From: Agrostemma githago
Lineage: Eukaryota; Streptophyta; Magnoliopsida; Caryophyllales; Caryophyllaceae
DNA length: 64,000 nucleotides
Direction of reading: 5' to 3'
NCBI GenBank assembly: GCA_958450325.1
Contig: OY288257.1
Coordinates: 57,179,938-57,243,937 of the forward strand
The position numbers were made by a program, and so were the translations under genes. Of the stretch, positions 10,801 through 22,226 are shown one piece after another. The notes beneath the pieces are model-generated. The model searched no databases. It saw only the letters and a program-made list of their open reading frames with translations, and was not told the DNA's origin. Numbering within the stretch: position 1 is the first letter of the stretch; each line of letters begins with the position of its first letter.

Positions 10801-13800
10801 TTGTATTAAATTAGCTCCATTGGCCCACTCTAGTACTCTACCCCTTCACAAAAGTGGGCCAACGTAGCTAATTCAGTCGAATGAAGGACATATACTGGTA
10901 TAATATTCTAAAATGTATGATAATTTGAAGTATAAAATGTGTAAACCTGTAAGAATTGTTTTATACTCAGTATGTTGAATGGACTTGAATATAAATGATT
11001 TCATGATAAGATCTATGTAGGTTAGTTTTAACTTTTGTTTAAAGTTAAGAAGCTTAATTACTATACTCGAAAAGTATTTTCTTTCTTAAGGTAATTCTGT
11101 GAAATATAATCTGCCTGGAAGTAAGAAATTCCTTCGATTTTATAAAGATTAGAAGCCTGATGCCCTATAGCTTTTACTGCTATCAGCCAGGACGCCAGGT
11201 GTTGTGTTCCCTGCCAGACTATATTTTGAGCATTTGAGCAGCAAAATATATGTTTGTTTTTAGTCTGTATAAATTTCCCATACATTGATAGTTTGGGAGG
11301 AACATAATTCTTATTGCATGAATTTATAAAGGATATTTTCTGCATTGCTGTTGTGTTCGCTAAGTAATTCTTTATGAAATTTGGTGTGCCTATAGACTTT
11401 AGCATTTGTTTGGACTCCTTGTGTTTCTTGAGCGGGTGTAGTGCGCTTCAATGTTTGTGCTCATATATTGGTTCGTTCTCTTATAAAGGCAGTCCAGACG
11501 TTGGTTGATGAGGAATTCCAAGGTATAATGCATTTACGAACTTCGACACTGCACAAAAAGGTCGCATCTGCTCGTCACGACTTTATTAGACTCTCGGGGT
11601 CTGAAAACAAGCTGGAAGCACTGTTACAGGTATGTTTCCTTCTTTCAATCTTCTTGATGAGTATATTGTTTCGAGGTCTTAAGCGCGACTGTCTGAATTT
11701 ACTTGGCAGTCCGTTGCTTTGTCACATATTTCACACCTGGCTATGTTCCAATATACATTAATTCTGGAATGGAATTCAGCACCTATTAAATGTGCAACTA
11801 GCAGAATGAGTTTACAAATTGTGGTCAAGGATTAATCTGTACCACTGGTTCGTGCAATTTAGCTGCAAAACACACTCATGTCTACAATAATGAGGATACT
11901 TGAAGCGTTTTTAGGAACATGTGTGAGGGTTAGAATATCTGTTACCGTCATCATTATGTCATTAGTCAAGGAATCCAAAAGAGCATCAGATAAGTCATCA
12001 TCTAGTTTCCCATGCGTTCTTTAAAAGTTTACTACTATACTTATCAGGCCCCTGGTTGTATCATTATTATTGCCCATAAAACACTGTTAAATACCTCTCG
12101 ACTGACATTTGGCATCACCTTTTATTCTGAGTACTTCTATATAATTTGAGGCACCTTTGCTTGTAAAATGTTGCTTATGAGTTGGGAACGTATTTCATTC
12201 TTGTGCAGGTCCTTGAACCTAGCTTATCTAAAGGAAACAAGGTGATGGTCTTCTGTAATACTTTGGATTCAAGTCGTGCTGTGGATCATTTCCTTGGTGA
12301 AAACCAGATTTACACTGTTAACTATCATGGAGAAGTTCCAGCAGAACAAAGGTGAGATGATACAAAGCGTTGTCTTATTGATTAATAGAGGCCATTCACA
12401 TAAAGCTGATCTAAGGTTTGGCTTAAGTTTTCACTCTTTCTAGTTGCTGTATTCTGAAACATAGCTTTTTGTTATAGATGGTTAATTGAGTTGCATTTGT
12501 GAAGTTGTTCTCTTGCGGTTACCGTACTTGAAGACTGAATTATATATTATTAGACCACAGCAGCAAAGCAAGATATAGTTGTGAGTCGCAAAGCTCTAGG
12601 ATAAATACTCTTTTATTCATAGCTGCGCATGTCTATTGAGAATTTTTCGCCCAGTTTTCAGTTTTCACAATAATTTCGTTTCTATCGGTCTCAATATTTT
12701 GAATTTACTTATTTTTTCCTACTCGATTGATTGCTTTTAAAAAAAGCAAAATTATACTCCCTCCGTTCGTATCCAAAGGGTACGCTTCTCTTTTGGACAC
12801 TATTCACAACTCAAGATAATCGTTAATATTCCCGACAATCTATAAGAGAAAATATAGTCACGTGAGATTTTGTTTGATTCGTCTTTAGGAGTAGATTAAA
12901 TATATCGAATTTTTTATAATTTTTGTTAATATAAAATGAACGATATTGAGGGTGTAAAACGTGTCTCGGCAAGTGTGAAAAAACAAACGTACCCTTTGGA
13001 TTCGAATGGGGGGAGTATGATTCTTGTAAGAATGTAAGTCTATAGTTTTGTCTACTCTCGTTTTAAACATGTTAATTATTTTCCCTTCATCTTGTCCCAT
13101 CCTCCTGTCCATCCCTTTTTCATTATTGTACTTACTTGTCATTGATGGTTTGAACCGATGATCCTATGTAACATAGTTGCTGTATAGTTAATTTGTTGTA
13201 TAGTGAAGTCAGCTAGATTTGATAAGATGAGGACTTCAATATAACCATTACGTTTGCTGCAATAAACCTTCATTAAATTTCGACTGTTCGCTCATATTTA
13301 AGATGCTGATCTTAGGGTTGAGAATCTCAAAAAGTTCAAGAACGAAGATGGTGATTGTCCCACTTTGGTCTGTACTGACCTGGCAGCTAGGGGATTGGAC
13401 TTGGATGTGGATCATGTGATCATGTTTGACTTCCCCAAAAATTCTGTGAGTTTGATTTTTGAATGTTGTCTTGACTATTTGACAATTTAGGATTGTTGTC
13501 TACACTTTAAATAACGTGGGTTGGTATTCATGCCCTTACAAGCTAATATATCATCTTCGCTGCAGGTTGATTATCTTCATCGGACTGGAAGAACTGCTCG
13601 TATGGGTGCTAAAGGTATGCTAAGTCCTTTGTTGGTGCATCAGTATGAAAATACTTTTAACGTCTTATGACTAAACTTCTTGGTTTGTTACTTTGTTTTG
13701 CACAAAATAATTAAGAAAAATAATCTTATGTGGATTGAAATGCAAGTCGATGAAGATCCCAAATCATAATGACCACAAAGTATGCAAAAAAGATAGATTC

Positions 13801-15081
13801 GGGATGTTTCTTTTGGGGGTGTCGTACGATTGAAACCATGAAGATTCATGAATGAAGTTCAAATTAAAACGTTTTCAGTTACTTACTTACCTATGTTATG
13901 GCTTATGCGGGAGTTTGATAGCAACTTACAATAATGTATAAAATGATGGTCTTGAATCACATGCGATATAATGTCTCATATGTATCGCATGTCTTTTAAG
14001 GGGTAAAAAGCCATTTGGTGTGGTTCTGCCTTGCCTCCATGTCTACAAAATTGTGTTCGTCATTTAAATGTTTGTTCCAATTGGTGCGGGTTAGTTTAGG
14101 TTTTTTCATCAGCATTAGTTTAGATTCAGCAGTCTGAAAATATATTCAGTTGGCTCGAAATGCCTGCTTTCTTGAAATCAAATACCACAGTATTGTTCCT
14201 TTGCACTAAGGACTCTTGCAAATGGTGGGATGAGAAAGTTGAATGCATCTAGCTTACCGCTTTAGCATGGAGAGACCAGACTGTAACTCGATGTCTCGAT
14301 GACCCAAAATTATCACATCAAAAATTGCATAAAACGACTGCTATTTCACAATAAAAAAAAACCCTTTATTCTTTCATACTAGGAGTATTAAACAGTCGAA
14401 GAATAGTGTTCTGTTTGCTTGTCTTTACAGATTGAGTCAACTATATGTTCTTTTTAATCAGGGAAAGTTACAAGCTTGGTTACGAAGAGGGACATCCCTT
14501 TGGCCACTCGGATCGAACAGGCTATGAATAAGAACGAGAGCTTGGAATCTCTAAGTGTAGATAGTATTAGGAGGGATAATGCTAGGGCAAAGATCAGTCA
14601 ACAGCAAGGAAATAATATCAGATTGGCCACGACTTCAAATTTGAAAAGTAGTGGCAGAGATGCGGGAAAAACTACTGGCAGAACTACTTTAAACGGTAAA
14701 AGTATGGGGCGGAATACTTCAAATGTAAAACCTACTGGAAGAAGCGGTAGACCTACTGATGGAACTGGTAAACCTACTGGCAGAACTACTACAAATATGA
14801 AAACTACTAGCAGAGCTACTTCCTCCAAATCTCCAGGGCTCACCAGCAAAACAGGTCCTAACCCGGCGTCTCCAAAAAAAAGCAGTGGGAGTAAATTTGG
14901 AAGTGTAACAAGTCAATCCAAAGGTAAATCTGTAAAGGTAGGCGGGACATCCAAAACTGCAAAGAAATTTGTCAAGAGGCCAAAGGCATCAAGCTCGAGT
15001 ACCCCGAACAAATCTTCTAAAATTAGTGTTGTTGGCTTTCGAGGACGAAGTTCTTCCTCTGGAGACAAGAAGATGACTTAG
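7812..15081 (+). CDS. RH39: DEAD-box ATP-dependent RNA helicase, RH39-like, plastid (nine exons)
   Basis: Exons, all with GT-AG borders: 7812-8363, 9227-9322, 9405-9593, 9689-9829, 11489-11629, 12209-12351, 13316-13445, 13566-13614, 14462-15081; 686 residues. The Ser/Thr/Arg-rich, acid-poor N-terminus (about 1-55) looks like a plastid transit peptide. Motifs in order: F126 and Q-motif PTEIQ (147-151), Walker [10 protein letters not shown] (167-175), PTREL (209-213), TPGR (258-261), DEAD (282-285), AAT (321-323, in place of the usual SAT), VFCNT (387-391), TDLAARGLD (441-449) and [10 protein letters not shown] (469-478). The C-terminal 200 residues are a Lys/Ser/Thr/Gly-rich tail. The core closely matches my memory of Arabidopsis RH39, which acts in plastid 23S rRNA maturation; that role is transferred by family. 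The start was chosen for its AATGGC context and the transit peptide. An upstream in-frame Met (7695) lacks support. Confidence 0.88.
8812..9081. mobile_element. Tourist-like (PIF/Harbinger) MITE in intron 1 of the helicase gene
   Basis: A 270-bp element with terminal inverted repeats: GGGTGTGCTTGGATAG at the left, and the complement of CTATCCAAACACACCC at the right. It is flanked by the 3-bp duplication TAA (8809-8811 and 9082-9084). The inside is purine-rich on the left and pyrimidine-rich on the right, so it can fold into a long hairpin. A TAA/TTA duplication is typical of PIF/Harbinger elements. Confidence 0.85.
9830..11488 (+). other. Intron 4 of the helicase gene (1.66 kb)
   Basis: AT-rich, noncoding, GT..AG. 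It contains a short degenerate Stowaway-like element at 10792-10890 and no other recognisable feature. Intron 6 (12352-13315) holds another MITE. Intron 8 (13615-14461) shows nothing recognisable. Confidence 0.7.
10792..10890. mobile_element. Degenerate Stowaway-like MITE in intron 4
   Basis: About 99 bp with imperfect inverted ends (TTCCCTCCATTG... and ...CGAATGAAGGACA) that continue into a longer hairpin around GGCCCACT / AGTGGGCC. It is flanked by TA on both sides. Ends and target fit a decayed Stowaway (Tc1/mariner-type) MITE. Confidence 0.55.
12757..13015. mobile_element. Stowaway MITE in intron 6 of the helicase gene
   Basis: A 259-bp element starting CTCCCTCCGTTCGTATCC and ending with the complement of CTCCCCCCATTCGAATCC. 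The ends extend inward through CAAAGGGTACG on both sides. It is flanked by TA (12755-12756 and 13016-13017), which is diagnostic of Stowaway/Tc1-mariner insertion. Confidence 0.88.
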
Positions 15082-15444
15082 GTATACCAATCTGTTTTTT
15101 TTTTGTCTATTATTATTTTTATTTTTATTTTGTGTATGTTTAATTATAAGATTCTGTCAGATGATAATATGGGCATAGCAGCAGATCACAGTTTTGTAGT
15201 AACCACATTTTCTAATATGAGGTTCAATTATATTGGTGCCTGAATATCGACTGATCAATTAGTCGTGAAATGTGATTTCTATTTAAGCATTGTTGTACGA
15301 ATGTGTGAAGTATGCTTTTTTTACTGACATGGCTGTATATACAGTATTTGGATGATAAACAACTCCTGGTTATTACAATTGAAATCAAGCAAATACAGTA
15401 GGTTTATCATGGTAAATGCAATAGTAGCATTTAACATAACTAAA
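15082..15444. other. Intergenic: converging 3' ends
   Basis: The helicase gene (+) and the small one-TM gene (-) converge here with about 360 bp between stop codons. The stretch is AT-rich and should hold both 3' UTRs and poly(A) sites. No other feature was seen. Confidence 0.6.
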
Positions 15445-15822
15445 TTATCTCCATGGAAGAGCAAGTTGAGAAGGTCTGCCAGGTGTGACGACGTTTCCAG
15501 CAGGGTCATATATAATGACCCCTGAAAAATCCGGTAGCTCGCATTTCCCCCCCATGAGTATGTGCTTCTGCCAAACGGGCCCGGAAAGTTGTTGGAGTTC
15601 TGCTGGACTATGTGGAGTGAACATCATCCCTTCATTCTGGAGCTGAATGACTGGATCATCATTGCTGTCAGGTGTATAGCAAGCGGTCCAGTGGCGCCAT
15701 CTTCTTGAATGAGAGGCGCACATAAACAAGGCAAAGGCGCAGAAGAAAAGGGTAAGAGCTGCCAGCCCGGTTTGAGGCCCGCTCATGGAGGAATGTGCGG
15801 CTGAAATAGGGTGGCGAGCCAT
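15445..15822 (-). CDS. Small single-pass membrane protein, conserved plant type, function unknown
   Basis: A 125-residue uninterrupted frame. After a short polar start, one hydrophobic segment (about 20-37, AALTLFFCAFALFMCA) is followed by the basic SHSRRWRHW. That arrangement suggests a signal-anchor with the bulk of the protein on the other side. The C-terminal half is polar and ends with a compact block, LPDFSGVIIYDPAGNVV. I do not recognise a named family, though the layout looks like a small conserved plant membrane protein. A TATA box sits about 70 bp upstream of the Met, which supports a real gene with this start. A single exon is assumed. Confidence 0.72.
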   Translation of the reverse strand: MARHPISAAHSSMSGPQTGLAALTLFFCAFALFMCASHSRRWRHWTACYTPDSNDDPVIQLQNEGMMFTPHSPAELQQLSGPVWQKHILMGGKCELPDFSGVIIYDPAGNVVTPGRPSQLALPWR

Positions 15823-15890
15823 AGTCGTCGAGTTGTAATGGTTTCTTGGATGAATGGGATGGTGGGTGTATTGTGATTCTGGGGTTTAGG

Positions 15891-15903
15891 ACTTTATATA
15901 GAG
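15891..15903 (-). promoter_or_regulatory. TATA box of the small membrane-protein gene
   Basis: The minus strand reads CTCTATATAAAG, about 70 bp upstream of the Met codon at 15822. It is a good plant core-promoter match at a normal distance for a short 5' UTR. Confidence 0.7.
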
Positions 15904-17456
15904 ATGAGCATGGTTGGAATGGGAATTGGGAATTGGGATGGTTGAGAGTGTAATTCTACCAGTAGTATTAGTATATTGGAGTTGAGATTAGTTAGGTTTA
16001 GGAGAGACTAGAGAAATTGGGTTTGTTGCCTCACCAAAACCACATTGGCACAAGTGCATATGCATCAGAAAAGAGCAGGTCAACCTGATCCCTTTGGATA
16101 TTATTAGTAGGAGATTATCTTTGAATCCAAAGTCTTGTTATTCATTATTCATTACTGTACGTACATCTCTATCATGATGGAATAAATGATGAGACCTTTT
16201 TATATTTCGAGCCAACATTCTTTTGATGCACATAATTTGTATCTTGGATCATTCCAAAACAACCTATTTGTGTTGCTACCACAAAGGTAATGTTGAATCC
16301 ATCCGACACAACATACCTCGTATCTACAGAGACTTAGGAGTAATGTTGTTACTAACACTAGCGATGCAAATGTTTCTTACTAAGTGTAATCCGCTTCACA
16401 AAGAAACATGACTTACTCTTCATCCTCCTACTTCCCCCCATTAGTCAAGCATTGATCTCTTAATTTTTATTACCTCAAGTTTTTGAGACTTACTACATTC
16501 AAGGGAACACTAAGATAACACAAGTACGGAGTATTTTTGTAAAAAAAAAAACTCGTGATCACTTTCTTCAAAAAAATAAAAAATAAAAAAATTCTTGATT
16601 ACTTAAATTCACATGCACGGGTCGACCCTGATTATAAACCTATTATCCTATTCATAGACGGATAAATTCTTCAAGTTTTAAAGCATGAATAGACATAAGA
16701 TTCTAGTAAATGCAATGTGTTCGTCTCCCAATAAACACCAATATTGTCATATTGACGCCTGCCTAACATTCTTCGAGCCCTACAGAAGATGTCTTAATCC
16801 AATGGTTAATAGGTCATAGATTCAAATATCATTCTTTATATTGTAATACGACTAAGTACTCACTTCGTTGAACCAAAAAAACATTATTCGCCCCTTGGGA
16901 AACGATGTTTACATCCAAATGTCCTCTGTAAATGTTCATCCCTTCTATAATCCTCCTTTTGATAAGGAGTAAATCTTTTGAAAAACCATTTCACTAATTT
17001 AAGTTAAAATATAAAAATCAACTTTAAACATGCAAAAGATCTCTCTCGTTAATACTCTACCAGGGTGAGGGAAAGTGACTTTGTCTCATTAAAAAATACT
17101 CCATTTATGATACCCACCTGATTGATAATCGAAACAAAAGGGGATTGATAATCGAAACTATTAACTCGTAACATGACCCCATTTATGATACCCACAATAA
17201 CCTAAATTGATCAAACCCATACAATACAATACAATACGGAGTATCCGTATTTTTTGTTTGTGAGTGAGAATCAAATAATCAAATGTTATGTTTGGAAACT
17301 TGAATTATTTAGACAAAATTCAAATTCTTAGTATAGGGATCGTCATTTCAAATCCTTTTTGAATTCTAGAAATTGAATTCATGATATTCAAATCAATTCC
17401 GAGTACCCAAACAAAACCTAATTGATTTCGTAAATTCGTCCGGAGAAATGTGTGTA
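15904..17456. other. Intergenic spacer, no gene seen
   Basis: AT-rich DNA without a supported gene. Two TACGGAGTA words occur (16525 and 17235). Part of it must be the upstream region of the 15822 gene. Confidence 0.6.
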
Positions 17457-18406
17457 AGAGCATGTACATTGGCAATTTTCAGCAAGAACGAGAAATGGGG
17501 AAATGGGGAAAGTAGTATTAAAAAATAAAAGAAATGCTGATTGTGTAGGAGAGAGAAGGCGAGAAACTTGCCTGTGGGAGAAACTTGCATGTGCCAAAGT
17601 TGCAGGGAGTTGCAGTGATTCTTCAATTTTTTATTTTTTTTATTATTAAAATATTAATTTCTATATAAAACGAAAAAGGCCTACGTATTTAATTGTGAAA
17701 CGTTGTTTATAATTATAACTGTGATTAGTATCGTTAATTTTCTATTAGTTAAAATTAGTTAATTAATTAAGACCAATATGAATATATATCATGTATTCCG
17801 TATTTATTTATTTACAGGTTTTAATCGGACACGTTGTACAGGTTACCACTAGAGTTGTTAAAATAGCTTACCGATCCGACGAACTGATTTGACTCACGTG
17901 AAAACCGACCCGATAGAGCGTAGTAAAATTTAACACGTAATTTAATTTCATAAGCGATGATTGGCGAAAAATGAAGTGATTCGAAGAATTTTTTTTAAAA
18001 AAAAAATCAATTTACTTCTAAATAAAAAGTGAAAAGAATTTTCAATTTTAATATATTTCATAAACCCGATACCAACCCATAAATTTAAAGTTAATAATAC
18101 TCCCTCCGGACACTATTTTTTGCCCCACTTCATTAAAATACTCCTCATATATATTGAGCTATTGGGGCGAAAAATAATGTCCGGAGGGAGTAGTATTTTT
18201 AAATAAATGTTAATGGATGAATTATTGAGTGGATAGTGGGGTATAAAAAAAGTAAGAGAGAGAATGATAAATGAATTCTTGTTGACGGATGTTTTTGGTG
18301 AAAATGTAAGATTGAGTGGAAAGTTGAGGTGGAGGTTGAATAGATAGAGAAAAAGTGAAAAAGTGAAAGAGGAGAATTGGGTAATTATTGTTGATGTATA
18401 TGCTCT
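17457..18406 (+). mobile_element. Noncoding DNA element, copy 1 (inverted partner at 37038-38307)
   Basis: It starts AGAGCATGTACATTGGCAA and ends with the complement of AGAGCATATACATCAACAA, so short inverted ends AGAGCAT.TACAT. The inside is AT-rich and noncoding. The reverse complement of 37038-38307 aligns along its length, except for a Stowaway inserted here (18100-18190) and about 400 bp present only in the other copy. No clear target duplication was found. The inverted ends and two dispersed copies indicate a nonautonomous DNA transposon of undetermined superfamily. It ends 73 bp before the start codon of the 18479 gene. Confidence 0.75.
18100..18190. mobile_element. 91-bp Stowaway MITE nested in the 17457 element
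   Basis: A perfect-looking hairpin: CTCCCTCCGGACACTATTTT at the left and its near complement ending CCGGAGGGAG at the right, flanked by TA on both sides. The homologous copy at 37 kb lacks it and keeps the empty site (TTAATAATATTTATT, read in reverse complement), so the ends and TA duplication are confirmed within this window. Confidence 0.9.
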
Positions 18407-18478
18407 GAACCCTGGGTGAAAGTGAAACCCTGAAACGATTCCCCTGTCTTTCATCCCACACAACGGAATCGAAGAAAA

Positions 18479-18943
18479 ATGCATCACCGATCATCAGTTT
18501 CCCTCTCCAAATTCATCCTTAGATACCCTTTTCACCATCACCCAAAACCCACTTGTTCATTTCTCCCCAGATTCGTAACCACACATACACATTCATCCTG
18601 TTGTTTATCCCCAAATCTAGCAACTTTCGTCAAACCCACTTCAAATCACCCGGCAAGCTCCATTCGGAGTTTTAGTGCAGAATTCGACAAGAACAAGATA
18701 GTCGATGACATAAACTTGAAGTTCGCAGAAGCAAGGGAGGAGATTGAGGCAGCCATGGATTCCAAAGAAACTGTCTACTTTAATGAGGAAGCTGAGTGTG
18801 CTAGAGATGCTGTTAATGAGGTCTTGGATATGTTTAATGGGTTGCTGGGGAAACTGGAGGGCAAAGAAAGAGACGCTTTGATGAGGTCTATGGGATTGAA
18901 GATTGAGCAGCTTAAAGCCGAGCTTCACCAATTGGATGATTGA
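18479..18943 (+). CDS. Small protein, probably mitochondrial, function unknown
   Basis: A single-exon frame of 154 residues. Residues 1-65 are rich in Ser, His, Pro, Arg and Thr and nearly free of acids, as in an organelle targeting peptide. A cleavage-like IRSFSAEF sits near 62-68, and the lack of a plastid-type start favours mitochondria (inference). The mature part is acidic and helical: KFAEAREEIEAAMDSKETVYFNEEAECARDAVNEV.. then a predicted coiled-coil, SMGLKIEQLKAELHQLDD. The sequence has the look of a conserved plant protein but I cannot name it. The start is the first Met after a 73-bp leader that follows a transposon end, so the proximal promoter is largely transposon DNA. Confidence 0.72.
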   Translation: MHHRSSVSLSKFILRYPFHHHPKPTCSFLPRFVTTHTHSSCCLSPNLATFVKPTSNHPASSIRSFSAEFDKNKIVDDINLKFAEAREEIEAAMDSKETVYFNEEAECARDAVNEVLDMFNGLLGKLEGKERDALMRSMGLKIEQLKAELHQLDD

Positions 18944-21900
18944 TTTCAGGTTTTACGATTCTATGCCTGGGTTTAGTGCTACTACCATTTCCGACAAACA
19001 ACTAGTGACAATATGTTGTACAATCTTCATATGAATTACAGGCTTTTCAGATTTTGTAAGAAATTTCATGGAATGTTTTCAATAATTTGACTTCTTTTTT
19101 CTCTACATTCTTCTAATTGCTCAATGCCTCATATTTTTTTGATGCCATTTTGCTGAATTACTTGGTAAAAGCAGTAGTCTAATCGATGTCTTGAGGGAAG
19201 TTTTCTTCTGAGAAGCACAGCGTTGATGACGCGAAAAAATGGGGTGGTTTTTCTGTTCTGTTCTGTTTTGTAGTAATGTAACGTCCCATACTCCCTCGCA
19301 CTGTCAATTAGTTTCAGTATAGAATCATGTGATCGTCATTGTTATTGCCTGATGTTGTTTTTATATGGTTGATTATGTATTGGAGTAAGCCCAATTCGAC
19401 TTTCTGTTTTGTCCTGGTATCAGTCTTTTCTAGATTAATAAGCTAGGAAATATTTCTCTTGAGGCTGTTGGTTACGTATCTGTTCTGATTGGATTTGTTA
19501 TTCCTTTTCACTACGCTGTTCCCTGTGAAATACTCTTTGATAGTAGCATGATACTGTCTCCTTTATCTCTGGATAGTTTCATTCTGTCAGAAGTAGGAGT
19601 TTTGAAACCTAAACTAATAGACATAGCTGAAAAGATTCGCTGCTTTAGTTACGTTGTCTGTAATATTTACAGACTCAAATCCTGCTGGATGTGATAAAAT
19701 GCAAGCTTGTGGTTTTACGACAGTGGTCCTTATAGACATAGCTGAAAAGATTCGCTGCTTTAGCCAATTTGAGTTTTTATTTTTTGGGTGCCCCCAACAA
19801 GATACACGTCTTCATCCTTCTCTTCATGTTATATTCCATCCATAATCATACCATCATACAGTAGTTGTTATGGATTTACATTTTCGATGGTGCCTCTGTG
19901 TACCTCCAATCTCTAGCCATATTTCTTCGTATTAACCGCAGTATGTCCATCAGTTGAGGGTAAGATGACCATTCTTGGCGGCTAATTAGCTTAAGAAAAT
20001 AAGCCTATGTTTTTAGGTTCAATGGTTCCAACTATGATAGTATTATTTTTTGGCTCGAGACTCGATCTCTGAATCACTGATGCTGTGACCAGCCTCGGTT
20101 GTTGCCCCTGATGCGGTTAATACTGCCTGCAAATGAGGTCACGACTGATGAGCAGTGGGCACATGCGACTCATGTTTAGTTTTTCAGGTACGCATATACC
20201 CATGTGGACATGTTAAATGATTACTCCATCTATTCTGGTGGACAGTTGTGAACTTGTGATACACATCTATTCATGCTTAGTTTCTGTTGTAGAGTTATAC
20301 TTATACCTGGACAAGGCTGTGTAACCCCATGCTGAAACACATTGAATTTCCCTATTTGATTCAAAATTTCATTTTTTTTTTCCCGTCAAGTTCTGAGGAT
20401 GAAGCGTAGCATCTAGAAGACAGGGATAAGAAGCATTAGTGGGTGAGAATAAGAGGGTGATGACACAGTGATCGAATAACTTGTGTTTGCGTTCAGTCAA
20501 TATATCTTGCTCATCTCGCTGTAAGAAAGATCCTCGTTATAGGTTTTGAGGTGATGATGATGTATGGATTCCTTAATATCCTGGTGTATGTATTTTAAGA
20601 CTTGTCCCTGGATGATATTGCATGGTTATCGATTGTCGTTCATGTTGCCTATATTTTCAGGGTTTTTATAAGGGATTCCAATAATGAAATAAATCGATCT
20701 GTCCCCGGTATGTTGCTCTTGGAACCCTTCAGCAGTTTGGATAGAAAACATGCATTTTACATTTCTTTCATGCCTCCTTCAGGATGTCAGATTTTTCTTA
20801 TCCCTCTACAAGAAAACCCCTTCGTAATCTACCTCTATTTATGCTTCATTGGTGTGTTGATGAAGAACCAGTAGCTCCTTGTCTGTCTTCTTAGCACGAG
20901 CAAACCAATTCCAATATGTGTGGCATTTCCCTAGAACATGTCCTATCATCAACATCGACCCTGACTTCCTAGGTGACTCTCATGCTTTCTGGAACATATG
21001 CGTGTATGGGACACTAAACGAACTTCAGTGTGAACTCATTAATTTTAGGGTCGTGATTTTTTCTAACGAATTTTTACTCAATTTTAACGACACTTTACCA
21101 ATTTCCCTTGTCATTTTCCACATTCACTTGTTTGATTTTTGCTCTAAAAATTGAACATCAAGCAATGATGCAAAACCTTAAAAATGTCCTTAAAAATCAA
21201 TCACCGAGAAAAACCTTAATTGATGAACTTACCAATAAATTGATTAAAGAAAAGCTAAAGTTAAAACCTAAAGGAATATTACTTCCGGTAAGTGGAGAAC
21301 TAAGATCCATAGTTGAATTTGCAAGAGTTTGATTGATTGATCAGATTTTTTTTGCTAGAGATTAGAGAATCGGATGGATTAGTTAGAGAGGTTGTATAAA
21401 GGGGTATAAGTGAAATTTTTTAAGAAAATTTGATAAGATTGAGTAAAGTATCGTTATAAAACTAATTTCGTACTTTTATTATTGAGGATCATAGGGTCAC
21501 TAGGGCCCAATCAAAGTTCACAAAATGGATGACCTCCTTATCTTCCATTGTGCAAATACGCTAAACATTTTTGACCTTCTTGAACAAACCTTTTTTTCAA
21601 TCGGGGATGCTATTTGATTTCCCTCAAATAAAGGTGAAGCAAGGATTTGAAGGGTGATCCGAAAATAATAAGTATCTAATTAATTATTTAGGAAATCATT
21701 AGTATGAATTTTTGATAGTTAGTCTTTTTCCATATTTATTAATATATTTAGAATAAGTATCTAATTATTTTATTTTCTAGTAATATTTAGGAATTATATT
21801 ATGTTAGAATATATTTTCCATACTAAGAATTAGTTTAGTCTAGTAGTATAAATATGAGTCGTTGTATTCGTTATAAGAAAAAGAAGTTTATGAATAAGAA

Positions 21901-22148
21901 TTTTGAACCTTTGCGTTGCAATTGTGTTTATCGGTTCGGCGAGTTTCGATCCAAACTTTGTTATTGTTTGATGCCTATAATTGCGCTCTTCGTTGAACCA
22001 AAAAAACATTAACTCGGATAACAGTTAATAGGTCTTAATTGTTCTCACCATTGTTCGTCCTATAGGTCTAGGTCGAGTAAATATCTCTTCGTTTCACAAA
22101 ACAAAACCTCCAAAAAAAGTCTTCCGCTACGTTAAACATACGAAAGGC
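18944..22148. other. Long intergenic stretch, no supported gene
   Basis: AT-rich DNA with scattered short open frames that show no family features. It includes the 32-bp direct repeat at 19617/19732. From about 21650 it has the look of a decayed Copia LTR ahead of the PBS copies at 22168. The first few hundred bases should be the 3' UTR of the 18479 gene. Confidence 0.55.
19617..19763. repeat. Direct repeat, 32 bp, copies 115 bp apart
   Basis: The word starting ATAGACATAGCTGAAAAG and ending GCTGCTTTAG occurs at 19617-19648 and, identically, at 19732-19763. The sequence between and around the copies does not repeat. It lies in noncoding DNA downstream of the 18479 gene. Confidence 0.85.
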
Positions 22149-22226
22149 GTGATTTTCGTATCATAAGTGGTATCAGAGCGTAATTTTCGTATCATAAGTG
22201 GTATCAGAGCGTAATTTTCGTATCAA
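22149..22226 (+). repeat. Tandemly duplicated Copia-type primer-binding site
   Basis: A 31-bp unit (..TTTTCGTATCATAAG followed by TGGTATCAGAGC) occurs at 22149-22179 and 22180-22210, and the first half again at 22211-22226. TGGTATCAGAGC is the initiator-Met tRNA PBS of most plant Copia elements. Upstream DNA (about 21650-22150) would be the remains of the LTR. No gag follows, so this is an old fragment. Confidence 0.75.

Noticed and set aside
14598..14916. Antisense frames opposite the helicase tail
   Set aside because: Low-complexity shadows of the repetitive Lys/Ser/Thr tail.
16801..16860. tRNA-like words (GATTCAAAT)
   Set aside because: No cloverleaf can be drawn; no acceptor stem or anticodon arm.
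20602..21332. Three short open frames with Met starts
   Set aside because: No conserved motif, no plausible splice pattern linking them, AT-rich composition; treated as spacer.
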